Source of the DNA: Dipylidium caninum
Taxonomy: Eukaryota; Platyhelminthes; Cestoda; Cyclophyllidea; Dipylidiidae
Length of the DNA: 64,000 nucleotides
NCBI GenBank assembly: GCA_017562135.1
Contig: QEYB01000388.1
Span: forward strand, 558,001 to 622,000
Reading direction: 5' to 3'
The translations under genes were made by a program, and so were the position numbers. Shown here piece by piece: positions 49,901-60,877 of the stretch (its first letter is position 1; each line of letters begins with the position of its first letter). Under the pieces are notes generated by a model. It was given only the letters and a program-made list of their open reading frames with translations, was not told where the DNA came from and did no database searches.

Positions 49901-52818
49901 ACAAGGACGTTTTTAATGGATTAATCAAATTATAAGGCCAATTATGTGATAAAATACGGACAAGCATTCTTTTTTTGTCGAACTACTTTGAAGTATAACT
50001 CCTGTTTTCAAATGAATTTATCCAAGGTCGGGAAAATTTTCATTCGAAATAAGATCGCCTTGGAACTACGAGATTTATTTAGTAATAGTCTGAGGTGTTA
50101 TCCTCGCTCTGAAGGATCACTCATCTTATATACGGGACCAAATCCTGAGGGGAGGTATTTTGATAATGGTTTTAAAGAAAGTCAGTGGAGAAAAAGCATT
50201 TTAAGACCCTATTCGGGATAGCAGGTGGGCAAGGAGGACATATTTTATCTAACTTTACTTCTAATTGATATATTATAACATCTGGTTTGAGTTTCTTGAT
50301 CTGTCACTTTAGCCATGTTTGCTATTCATATTTACATTCAGACTGTTGACTATTCAACGGTTCAAAACACCAGATTATGATAATTGTTTCTGTCACTGTA
50401 GAGTTACCATAAGGGATTCCTTTCGGAATATAAATGGAAATAAAAGGGGCATGCTTTTTCATTTGAGGGACATATCCTTATAACCAGAAAAAAAAATAGG
50501 GAATGGTACGCATTTAAGAGCTACATTCCGCAACATTTAATAGCACATTATCATAAGGTAGTAACTCACTAAATCCTCGCATGGCTTTGTGGAGTTGTTC
50601 AGCATCGGTGTTTGGTGAAAAACTCGGTGTTGGGCAAATAGTGGGTTTGTACAGTTGGCCTTGTGGATCAAAGTAATGTAACAGCGAGCGCAGTTGATAT
50701 GTCCTAGCGAAAAAGATCTATGTTTCCGAAAGATCTTTCCCAAATCTACGTATCTACTTTGTCTGGAGGTATGGTACTGGTATTCGCTGCTACTGATTAC
50801 CGGTTAAGTTGAGGGACAGCAAAGCTGTGTTGTCAGCAGACGTTGATGAAACATGTGCCTTATTAACTTAATTATATCTACTTATCACACGAAAAAAGTA
50901 TTAGATAGGTCATGAAATTTTCATTCGTTTTATGGGTCACGAAATTTTCTTTGCCAAGCTGACAAAATGGAAAATACCGTTCTTTTAACACCTTAACGGA
51001 CATGCAAGGTCACTGATTTATCAAGACCTCTAGGTTCGAGGTGTCAAAGGCAAATATTTGTAATGGAGGAATACATTATTAGAGCAAAAGTAGTTCACCT
51101 TTATATATTTTAGTGAACAGAGAAGGCCTATTGGTGGCTAATTAACTCGTATTCTAAGTTTTTCCCCCACGCTTATTAAAAAACAGTTTAGTTATGTACA
51201 ATTTTCTTTAACATTACCCCATTCTCTGAAAATAACGACGATTAATGATCGACGTGAAGACTGGCTTAAAGAAAAGGTAGGTTTAAATGGCGAAGCCACG
51301 GCAACTTGATACGTCTTTGGCAAATTTCTTAAAATATGTTCCTGATATTTTTGCACATACAAGGAGACGTTAGACCACTCTGAACGATTTTGGTGAGGAT
51401 AGATTACTACTTTGATATCTAAGTAAAAGGTTATTGGGATAGGTGGGATCTACAGGGTAAATGGTAAAGTTGTTCACCCCGTGGTGATTTCGAGGTAAAA
51501 GAGATAATCAGTAGAAGTGAGAAATTTGAGGTGGGCAGTGTGTGCTTTAAGGAGCAATTTATTTGCATAGCGAAATAGTGGCCAACTAAAAAAATCAGTG
51601 AATAGCGAGAGAAAGCCCGTTGGATTCCATAATTAGCGCTTCATCAGAAGAAACAAATAAATGAATCAACCAAAAACTATTTAGTAGGGTTGTCTCTGAG
51701 TCGTAAATTCTCCAAACTTTGCTCCGGTCCCACCTAAAATTACTAATTGTTGTGATATGCACTCAAATGTCATCGTCTCAGTCACTTTTTAAATGGAGAA
51801 GTACTCCGGACTTATCATTTTTTTATGGAAAAAACATTTCGTCAGACAGGAAGTATCTAACTCCTTTACCATTTGCAAAGCATTTTCTCTTGATAGCTTA
51901 GTTCAACGAAACTTTGACATGACAAATTAAGTCATTCAACAGAGACGCTGGATGGTAAAATTTGCCAGTTAACGCAAAAGTGATATAGCAAGTCTACGCC
52001 TTTTATGAATGGGCTCGCAAAGTATATGTATTTAGGGAAGCCATTGAGGAAGGTAATAAGAAATACGTCTGGAATTATTAATACCCGTAATTAAGATCAA
52101 TAAGTACTTTAGGGCAGAATTTACTTCCGAGATATACTTGTTTCATTCTTATAAAGTTACCTTTAAATTAGCGGCTTTGATTTACATTTACTTATTCGTC
52201 ACGCCCGAGTTTCAGTGATAGCTTCTAAGACTTCCGCAATTTAAGTGAATTCCGCGAAACTTATAATTCACAGATAACTGGAATAGATAACGAAAATACA
52301 ATCGAGTCCGAAGGTTTCCTAACCAAAGCTTAAATATAACCTGTCTTTTGACCCTATGTGATGAGTTGAAAAATGATAATTCATCATCTTTCCTGATTTC
52401 GCACTTCTACCAGTATGAAATGCTACTTACACACAATGGCATATGGCAGTGTGAACTCGTTGCGTTGCATTTATCTGGTGACTGAATATACATTGAATAA
52501 TGGAAAAGAATCTAATTGTATTTTCACCGTGCTATTTTCCTCTTTACACACGCCTAATTATTTTTATAACAGTGACAAAGATACGCTCTCGTCTCATACG
52601 AGAAGAATGAATTTATATTCAGAGCAAGTTGACTGTTAATTACAGAATCAAAAAACTCGTGTTGGTGAAGATAAAAGAATTGCGCCTCTGTTAAATGCGA
52701 TATTAATCTAGGCTATCCACCTCGATTACCTGGCAAAATGATAGAGTCAAAACACGGAATGCAGGACTGAGGTGAAGGGGGAAGAGAGCATCCTATGGAA
52801 TGGTACTTACATGGACAT
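44345..52818 (-). CDS. Annexin B of this cluster, with two apparent one-base slips
   Basis: Nine coding exons: 52818-52811 (8 nt, start codon), 50703-50570, 48461-48367, 47429-47226, 46173-45969, 45648-45558, about 45492-45418, 45261-45149, 44479-44345. The start exon was found because its phase and GTAAGT donor fit exon 2 exactly. Repeats begin MRGFRTKE, MRGYGTKE, GRLGTVED and IAGPGTKD. Repeat 1 has Arg for the second Gly of the GxGT loop, so its Ca2+ site may be weakened. The tail motif PTPSFSPNTDAE parallels annexin A. Exon 4 is 204 nt where annexin A and the orphan copy have 205, with one A missing in the ELKKAY codons, and exon 7 is one base short in a G run before its donor. Both slips are in homopolymers; with them ignored the product is about 353 residues. 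The extended repeat 2-3 linker is present (RMDEPSLHQLMRLTPHNL). Confidence 0.86.
46470..47722 (-). repeat. Inverted repeat 2, right copy (native annexin B exon 4 region)
   Basis: Reverse complement of 20800-22085. Spans the annexin B exon 47429-47226 and parts of both flanking introns, so this is the probable source and the left copy the derivative. Confidence 0.93.
46902..46935 (+). repeat. (CA)n microsatellite in inverted repeat 2 right copy
   Basis: About 17 CA units, counterpart of the (GT)n tract at 21605-21634. Confidence 0.95.
49083..49482 (+). repeat. Inverted repeat 3, right copy
   Basis: Reverse complement of 27298-27684, lying in the annexin B intron between 48461 and 50570. Contains the 83-codon open frame described for the left copy. 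Confidence 0.88.
50704..52810. other. Annexin B first intron
   Basis: About 2.1 kb between the 8-nt start exon and the second exon. AT-rich, with no recognised coding or repeat sequence. Confidence 0.6.
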
Positions 52819-55380
52819 TCGGTCCCTATGAAGTGCTTTCGATAAAACCTGTTGGGAGCCAGCAGACTTAACTCCCCGCGTATTGGTTCGTGTATTCAGC
52901 CAATTAGGCGAGAAAAAAGTGAACGATCGAGTCTGGGATTGCCAAAATCGCAGGCACAATCAAGGCAATCATTAGGGTCACGGTAAAAACGGATGGGTGG
53001 AACGCTAGACCTCTTGATTAAGCCATGGAATTGACCTATATACTAGTATTTTGGGAATGGTGGTGGTGCTGTACAGGAGATTAGGTCAGAAGCACTCATT
53101 AGTGCTGTTATTTTACAGGGTTCATCTCACAAAAGACTGACAGATCCTTACGTGAAGCTATCTCATTTTCTCACTAGGCGCATAAATTTGGATATAATTA
53201 TGTGGATAAAGTCGTATAAAAGGTGTGTACCGCCGCCAAAATCAAGATTTTACATATTCAGCTAGACGTGGGAAGTGCATGGGCCGTGAGCCTTTTTCTA
53301 TGTCCAAATGAACCACATAAGTTTGCAGAAGGAGTTAAAACAGATGTATGGAAACTGTTGGGGAGAGAGCCAACTCCACCAGGCGTAAACGCAGACAATG
53401 CGAGGTAAGAGTCCACCTGAATGACCAACCAATTAAAACAAATAGCGTTAGGTTGTATTACAAGTTTATTTTGAGAATGAGGATTAACAATAGATATGAT
53501 GAGCCAGCATATCCTCTTGGTTTTGTGAAAAAAAATAATAATCAAAAGCAAACATATTCTAGTAAACACAAAGCTCCTAGTGGTGTACTTCGGTAAATGG
53601 CAATTAATAATTGAAGTGTACATTCGGTTGTAGTCCAAAGATTTTATGATTTTTGATACTTACTTTCGCGAATTTATTGTCTCCTTTACGATATCCTCGA
53701 CGCTTGAATTCCTTTGCTTATAAGCATATTTCATAGGACTCTTCTCTGTTCTGCGTAGGAGGATCATCTGGCCCCATAATTGTTTATTTTCGATTTCAGG
53801 CCCTCACGTTGAGGAGAAACTAAAGAAATTTCCAGCTACTCTTATTACCCTTGTTCTCCAAAACATTCCGGCGAAAAAAATAGGTGAAAGACCGAGGCCC
53901 TGTAAAACCTATAAAGTGTGTTACTTAACACTCCAGCACTCTTCGTTTTGCTAGTAATAGAAACATTAACACTTTACGGAAGAGAAGTGAATTCAGACAA
54001 ATGCTGAGTTGTAAAAAACATCATTTCATTAACAACGTATGAGCAGACAAACCTTTTTTATATAAATGTACCAGTGTGCTAATAAAGCAGAAAATAAGGC
54101 AAAGACGTATTAATTGTATTAACATATAAAATGGGAAGTTATCTTTAGCGTGGTTGAGTACAGTGACCCGAGCTTAACCCAGAGAGTGAGGGTATATAAA
54201 TTCAGTAAGACCTCGCAGTTAGCCCGGATAATTATGGACGTAGGCCTTAGGACCTTTCGATAACGCAACCGCCGAGCCTTATCTTGGGTCATAACGGCAT
54301 TCAATAATGGAGAAAGTAATCAAATAGCAACATTCAAAGCATCTGGCAGATTGTATTAAAAGATTTCTCAAAGTAAGACAAACAGAATTCCGATAAACTG
54401 GTCGACATGGATAGAAGACGATGGTACCAAGGGAAAGTTCAACCCGGTCAGCACAACGATTTGATGCAGTTTGTAAACTCGTCCACTTCGTGAGATGAAG
54501 AGATGAAATCGTGACATTTTAGTAAATTAAAATAACTAAATTCAACTGATGTTTAACATTTCCACTACACTCCAAACCTCATAAAATTCTAATTTGCTAT
54601 GTAACCAAAGAATAAGCTATATTAAACCGAAGCTCAACAAAGTTGTTTTTCACCGTATATAGATAATTTTAATATAAGGAATAAAGTTGGATGCTGGAAA
54701 GTAAAGTGGCAGCTATTATGAATCCTTGGTGTTTTACTGTGGGAAGCATGTAGCAACAATTTCTGCACGGAGACTAATCCAGAGTCAAATCTGATAATGT
54801 GTAGTGGAGAGATACCCTATTTCGAGAGGCTATATAAAATGCCCGGAGATAAACCTAAATGGAACATCTTAACAAAGTGACATTCACTGACGTACGCTAG
54901 ATTGCTTTTAGGCAAAAGTTACTAACTAAGCCGTCGTTATGAAAACTAGGAAAAGGCTAATTAAAAAATCGAAACTACTAAACCTACCAATGAAGTGGGT
55001 TAATTTTATAAAACCAAAAATAACAGTTCACCTAAATACCTCATAGGGTCTGAACGTAGAAGACTATGGGTGGCGCCGCAGAAGAATAAGTTTTCCAGCG
55101 CAAGTCTCATGCCGGACTGTGTTTCACTATTTTTCGTACTGGGTAAGTACGAACATGCATAAACGCATCGCCAGGTATTCCCAGTGGTACCTGCCTCTCT
55201 GGTGTCGGTTTTGTAACTATCTATTAGAAGGATCGAAAAGACGAGTCATATTAACAATGTCATACTAAATCCTGAAATTGAACCTTTGATTATCAAAACT
55301 GACTTGGACTATTTGATTCTTTCTTTATTAGTAATTAGCCGTTATTTTATTCATCGAAATGCTCCCGGGTTATTTGAAAA
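52819..55380. other. Intergenic region upstream of annexin B and of the L10K gene
   Basis: Should hold the annexin B promoter. I found no exon with family similarity. An open frame at 53223-53408 (plus) and its long antisense shadow at 53258-53638 are not recognised and have no splice context that I trust. Confidence 0.5.
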
Positions 55381-55629
55381 ATGGCGCAGGGCAAAATGAA
55401 GGTGAAGTGTAACGCTACCGCAGTGAAGTCAAAGAAGTCGAATACTACATTCAAGAAGAACAAAAAAATAATGAAGAAAGGTCGTAAAATGATCCCGACG
55501 AAGAAGCAAAGAAGCGAGTTAAGTAAGCTGAAAGTGAACCTCGAGAAGCAGCTCACACAGAAAATCGAGTCGGGAACAGCAGAGAAGGTGTCCTTAAGGG
55601 AACCCAGACCGCTAAAAATCATTCAATAA
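55381..55629 (+). CDS. L10K / UPF0390-family small basic protein
   Basis: Intronless 82-codon frame starting MAQGKMKVK, with a lysine-rich body (KKNKKIMKKGRKMIPTKKQ) and a C-terminal KLKVNLEKQLTQKIE helix. The MAQG start, the KSKK and GGR/GRKMI-PKK region and the NLE--I-KKIE segment match human C19orf53 (Leydig cell tumour 10 kDa protein homologue), a nuclear/nucleolar protein of unclear function. The stop codon TAA lies inside an AATAAA at 55625-55630, so the mRNA may have an extremely short 3' UTR. It runs convergent with eS24, 381 nt between stops. Confidence 0.85.
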   Translation: MAQGKMKVKCNATAVKSKKSNTTFKKNKKIMKKGRKMIPTKKQRSELSKLKVNLEKQLTQKIESGTAEKVSLREPRPLKIIQ

Positions 55630-55630
55630 A
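55625..55630 (+). terminator. AATAAA overlapping the L10K stop codon
   Basis: The hexamer begins two bases before the TAA stop (55627-55629). No other AATAAA is seen in the next 200 bases on this strand. Confidence 0.6.
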
Positions 55631-56010
55631 GTTTTTTTTACCCATACATGTCTCCTTAACCCACAGGGTGCATTCACTCCCGTCACGGCGCTAAGCACGA
55701 CGCCGCCAGTCCGCACAATAAAACACAAGATGACCAGCTTATACCTGTCCCCTATGTCAGCGTCTGCCCTTACACCCCTCCCTATCGCACACACTACGTT
55801 TTAAAATTGGAGATCCGATTTTCATAAGTAACGCCTAGGTAGTAAAACTACAACTCCACCTCAAGTCGTGCGATCTAGAGTAAAAAGACCCAGGATGTCG
55901 ACCACCAAAAGTCATGTTTCTATACATCTCAAAAGGGGAGGCAAACGCCTCCTATAGAGGAAAAATGGAAATGTAGCGCAATGCGCCTGAAGTAGTTTAT
56001 TAGTATGCTC
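55630..56010. other. Convergent 3' region between L10K and eS24 genes
   Basis: Contains the complement of AATAAA at 55996-56001, about 10 nt past the eS24 stop, a likely polyadenylation signal for eS24. Nothing else recognised. Confidence 0.6.
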
Positions 56011-56451
56011 TTAGGTCCTCTTCTTCTTTTTCTTTTCGACTGCAGCAGCCTTTGCAGTGCCGCGGATTTTCTTGAGCTTGATCTTTTTGTCTTTACGTTG
56101 TTTGCGAGTAGCCTTCTTGATTTCAATGAGTCCATTCTAGAAATAAATAGTTAAGACGACAAAAAAGGAACTCACGCGTGCAAGGCGAAACTTTGGCTCG
56201 TACCGCTTGGCATAATCGAGGGAGTCGTAAACGTTCACGAAGCCTGAAGACTTCCCGCCACCGAACTTGGTACGGAATCCAAACGCAAAGATAACATCCG
56301 GTGTTGTTTTGTATTTCTTGGCAAGACGCTCGCGGATCTCCTTTTTGGATAAAACGGGTTGCCCGGGATGAAAAACATCGAGAATCATCTGTTTCCTGGA
56401 AAGCAGTCTGTTAGACATGAACTTCCGTGTTCTGATACACACATTATCCGC
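56011..56451 (-). CDS. RPS24: Ribosomal protein eS24 (40S subunit), exons 2 and 3
   Basis: Exons 56451-56176 and 56136-56011, with a 39-nt intron. The protein reads [17 protein letters not shown], then [42 protein letters not shown] and a lysine-rich tail with KIRGTAKA. This covers eS24 from its second residue to the end, with normal length (about 133 residues). It is a component of the small ribosomal subunit needed for pre-rRNA processing (family knowledge). Exon 2 begins with a complete codon straight after TTTTACAG, so the upstream exon should end on the ATG itself, as in vertebrate RPS24. The best candidate is ATG|GTGAGA at 57253-57251. The next exon out, CK2-beta, is divergent. Confidence 0.95.
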
Positions 56452-57250
56452 CTGTAAAACGGGAAAACATCTTTATTTTACAGAACGTAAACAAGTTTAT
56501 TGGTAATAGCGAATTCCAACCATTTCGACGCGTGCAGCAGAGGAGCAGCCCCCACGAGAAACACTACTAAAACAAGGAAGCCAGTAAAATGTTGTCCGAA
56601 AATCACTGATTACATGCGTAAAAATCCCGTAAAATCAGTATGTAACAGATTTGAAAATTTTATTATGGTGAGTGAAAAATTTGACCAAAGAAAGGGGTGG
56701 CAGGTAATGTCGATGAAAACTTAATATTTGTAAAAACTAATTCCACGAGGTTTAATTTTGATTTTGAATTAACAATCGCAAGTTGGTTAAAACCACATTA
56801 GTCAACCGCGTTTTTGCAAGCCACCAAACCCTCTTATCACATAAAACAGTTACGAGAAAATTTATATTTCCATCACGTTAGTGCAGAAGCAGGTAAGGTT
56901 AATCAAGCACAAATATGGCTATCACCACGCGCCCCCAGTAATACTTGGATATATTGAAAATAAATTTATGAATAGGTGGCACAATCGCGATTTTAGGAAA
57001 GTTCAGAAAGCTATAAATGAATTTCCGCCGTGATAACTCTAGGAAGTGTTTCAAAAACATGGGTAATTTGATGCTAGGTGATTCATAATGAGGAAGTCCT
57101 TTTGTTTCCCACTCTTCAGACTTAAGCATGCAATGTTCGATGTGAAGATAGTTATAATCGACTTACAAAACAACTTCTACAACAAACATGTGTACATAAC
57201 TAGTAAGGCATCATCGCGTAAATTGACTTTGTGCAGTCATTTTTTCTCAC

Positions 57251-57253
57251 CAT
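57251..57253 (-). other. RPS24: Candidate start-codon-only exon end of eS24
   Basis: Minus-strand CAACAATG followed directly by a good donor (GTGAGA). Splicing to 56451 would give Met followed by ADNVCIRTR, the expected protein. Another ATG|GT at about 56513 has a poorer donor. Confidence 0.5.
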
Positions 57254-57890
57254 TGTTGAGAGAACATTGTAAGGAAATATTTGGCTTATTTCCGGTGTAC
57301 GCGGAAGAATATTTTCATAGTGCCTTAGCCTTTCGCCGTAGAACAATCTGTACCCAAATAAAGTTATATTAATCGATGGGAATGCGCATACTTATGGATT
57401 GTTAAAGAGAATATGTCTGTGTAGGCCAGTCATTTAACATATGTGTTTGGTAGCGTCTTGTATATACCGTTTTTATGTCAAATTTTTCGGTGTAAATCAT
57501 TGACCGTGCTTTATACTCTATTGTCAGCACTACTGCAAGTCGAAATTGTGCATCACTTCCTCAAAATTATCATGAGAATTTTCTCTATAATTCTGGGCCT
57601 ATTTTGATGGCATTATTTTCGGGCCTTATAGTTTGGCTTCCGTACATTCATTGTTTAAATTCGCCTGCAATTCTTCCATCAGCAGTAATACCGTGTGATT
57701 TTCGAGCTGCAAGATTTTCGATTCCGGTTGGTTTCATTTCTTTTATAGGTTTTGAGCTTTCGTCTTTCTGTCCCACGAGTACACCTTGCTTTACGAGACA
57801 CGTCAACCATATCTACATTGATCTTTTTTTTCAGACATCATCAGTCAGTCTGATACATCCATTGCATCCTCATTTGCCTCGCAGTCAAGG
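57254..57890. other. Divergent region between eS24 and CK2-beta
   Basis: Lies between the candidate eS24 start and the CK2-beta start codon and should contain both promoters. AT-rich; no element assigned. Confidence 0.45.
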
Positions 57891-59160
57891 ATGAGTAGTA
57901 GCGAAGAAGTTTCGTGGATTCTGTGGTTTTGTGGTCTGCGTGGCAATGAGTTTTTTTGTGAAGTCGACGAAGAGTACATTCAGGATCGATTTAATCTTAC
58001 AGGGCTCTCAGAACAGGTCCCAAACTTCCGGGCGGCTCTTGAGATGATTCTGGATTTGGAGTCCGGTGAGTTTTTTGTGTGTATGCTGATCTGTCTTCCG
58101 TTAACACGGGTTTCTTTTGCCGTTATTATTAACGGCTTATCTAGTAGCTCCTACTTATTTATACTTTCTGTAGGTTTTTTCTACAACTGCCTAATTAGAA
58201 TACTTTACAAAATCCTTTTACCTCCCGTATTATCATCCTTAGCCTAAAATTGACCGATTTTCAGTAATTAACTGGTTATGAAAGACCAGACTAAATGAAG
58301 ATGGTCGCTCCGATCTTTGATTCCTTTAAAATCGCTTGGGGAAACATTTAGTGAACCATATTACATTTTTTTGACTTGACTGCTATTTTACCCTTTGTAG
58401 ATGAAATGCCCAATGATGGCAATGAACCCGACATTATTGAACAGGCTGCCGAGATGCTCTACGGTTTGATACATGCTCGATACATTCTTACGAATCGGGG
58501 TCTCATGATGATGGGCGATAAATGGCTTCAGGGTGACTTCGGATACTGCCCTCGTGTAAGTCCATCATTGGACTGTTTAAGTTTCATTCGTCAATCAATC
58601 GCTACTCTAGGTTTACTGCGATAACCAACCTTGTCTGCCCATTGGTCTTTCGGACATTCCTGGTGAAGCGATGGTGAAATCTACTGCCCACGTTGTCAGG
58701 ACGTTTACACACCCAAGTCGACACGTCATCATCACACTGATGGTGCTTATTTCGGTACCGGCTTTCCCCACATGCTTTTCGCTGTGCACCCTGAGTATCG
58801 GCCTAAGCGTGCTCCCAAACAATTTGTCGCCAGGTATTACGTTCTGTCCCACGATTTTTGCCCTAAAGCTCGTCTTCTAGAAAAACCTCAACATAGTGTT
58901 GCTTTTCTGCTGGGAAGGTTTTATCTAGTGTTAGGCCACTACCTTTGAGCTATACTTGACGAGTGTACCATCTTATAACGTAGATCATTTAAGAATATCG
59001 ACAATGGTTAAGGTACATATTTACACTCCTTTATTGTTATATTTTCCGTTGGCTTAGGCTCTATGGCTTCAAAATCCATCCTTTGGCCTACCAACTTCAG
59101 TACCAAGCTGCGGCGAACTTCAATGCTCCCATGCGTAGCGGGGGATTTGGGAAGCTTTAG
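57891..59160 (+). CDS. CSNK2B: Casein kinase 2 regulatory subunit beta, with a one-base slip in exon 3
   Basis: Exons 57891-58065, 58401-58555, 58611-58833 and 59058-59160. It begins [20 protein letters not shown] and contains the acidic loop region, [19 protein letters not shown], the [13 protein letters not shown] zinc motif, [30 protein letters not shown] and [11 protein letters not shown], diverging only at the C-terminus (ending GGFGKL). CK2-beta dimerises through a zinc ribbon and tethers two catalytic alpha subunits (family knowledge). Exon 3 is 223 nt where 224 is needed: one base is missing at about 58678-58686, between the VK and YCP codons, just before the second zinc cysteine pair. 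All else is almost identical to human CK2-beta, so I read this as a probable consensus error. A possible alternative last exon is at 59365-59459. Confidence 0.93.
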
Positions 59161-59364
59161 AATTTTATTTTGAATTGGCTATGGCAATTCATCAATTGTA
59201 CAAACATATGGCGTCCGTTTATGCCTACTGGGTTACTTATCGGGATTGTGCAGCCCTGTCCATATATACACTTTCGGAATATTAGCTTCTATCCATGTAT
59301 TCTTTTGCTTAAAAGCTAAACTTGTTGTGTAGTTGTGTTATTCTTTTTTTTACTGTTTAACTAG

Positions 59365-59459
59365 GTAATGGTGGGACAATGGCCGATGATAATAGTATGG
59401 GTGTGGTTAAGGGTGTTAGATCGAGCCATGGGGATGCATTTGCAGGGCAACAAAGCTGA
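59365..59459 (+). CDS. Possible alternative C-terminal exon of CK2-beta
   Basis: A GT donor inside exon 4 (ATGC|GTAGCG, exon 4 ending 59134) and an acceptor after a long pyrimidine tract (TTTTTTTTACTGTTTAACTAG) join in phase. The product would have 30 new residues (NGGTMADDNSMGVVKG...) before a stop, in place of SGGFGKL. Drosophila CK2-beta is known to have C-terminal splice variants; here it is inference from splice signals only. Confidence 0.4.
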
Positions 59460-59460
59460 G

Positions 59461-60718
59461 CAGCAGCCTATTATGTCATCCATGCCCAGTTTAGGACAGC
59501 GTTTTGTTATGACGTCGGGGAAGAAAACGCACCCAAATAGGCATATTGTAGGCTGGGCGATTAATTAAGAGGACTCTAGGATGTGAATCAGTTTTTTAGG
59601 TTAACATTGCATTAGGTGTGGGCAACCGCTAGGGTTTCTAAACATCGTAGTTAGGTTGTATCTTCCTGAAGTTCCAAATTTAATGAAGACGGATTCCTCA
59701 AACGACGAATTCGGCTGTTTTATGAATAAGACGGGAGTTGGCACAGGTGAACAAGAAGCTAAAGAAATAAACGACTCAGATTGTCTACTCGGATAACGTC
59801 AAAACACCAAGCTATTGACGTAAAACGGTTGATTTTCCATTGGCTATCGGACAGTGCTTAAGGTACCTGATTACACAACAAAACTGAAAACGTTAACATT
59901 CGCAATAGGGGTTCTGGAGAAGGATGCGGGACATTCATTGATGAGAGATGAAATGTTTTTCGCCTGTTCGTAAACCTTTAACTCGACCTTTGCAACAGTT
60001 GGAGTAAGGCCAGACACCGATGGGTGGCGATGGTAATGTTGATGTGATAGCAAGTAGTTAGTTTTCAGGAAATGAAATGTACCCCTATGTAAGATTTGAT
60101 TAATCGGACTATGTCGCAAAATCTACGTAAGATGCGTAGAATTTTTGTGGTCTTGAGAATAGATGCCATCAGTATGCATGAGTGACAAATGTGGGATCTA
60201 AAGTGCATCTGAACTTGTCATATGATAGTATCTTCACCTTTCTATGTCAAGCAACTGCATTTAGCTATTTGACGCGATTTTGTGAGTGCGAATAATTATC
60301 TTACACACTTTATAATTGTAGATGAGGGGTCTGCGGCAAGGTGTGGATTAAACATGGAAGGTTAACAAAGATTTATTTTGCCTGATTTACTACAATCTGA
60401 CGAATATAATTACGTCAAAATCAATAAATGGCATTCGCTCTTGCGATCGCCTGCAATGGGCTCTAGACGACTTTTTTCGTTCAGCTGATATCTCTCAAAA
60501 AAGCCCGAATTCGATGTATGTCGGGTCCTCATTCAGGAAACAGTGCTGATTTGCATTTATGATAAAATTAGGCACAGCTATGCAAGACGCCCAGAAATTT
60601 TTACTAATTTAACTTACCCACTTATTATATGCTGATCCTGCTTGATATAAATGATATACCTTATGTACTTATAAATTGCTCCATTTAAACGCCTTTAGCT
60701 TTTTTTATTTTTCAGTTT
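59461..60718. other. Intergenic region downstream of CK2-beta
   Basis: No exon recognised. AT-rich, with no clear repeat. Confidence 0.45.
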
Positions 60719-60877
60719 ACTAAGGTCAATGCATGGCAGTTCACTCCGTCTCCCCCATCTGATTACTGACCTTGCTGGGGTCGTCCGCTCCGCCTCCTAC
60801 CGTCTTATTATGCAGTATTCCTCTAAAAAACTTTAATTCTCACCCAAAGCCTGATCTAGTAGATTGAATTATTTCAG

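Noticed and set aside
53258..53638. 126-codon minus-strand frame and its 61-82 codon plus-strand overlaps
   Set aside because: Neither strand resembles a known family, and composition is that of the AT-rich intergenic surroundings.
54119..54304. 61-codon minus-strand frame, considered as a mobile-element or structured-RNA relic
   Set aside because: No terminal repeats, no second copy in the window and no recognisable fold or protein motif.
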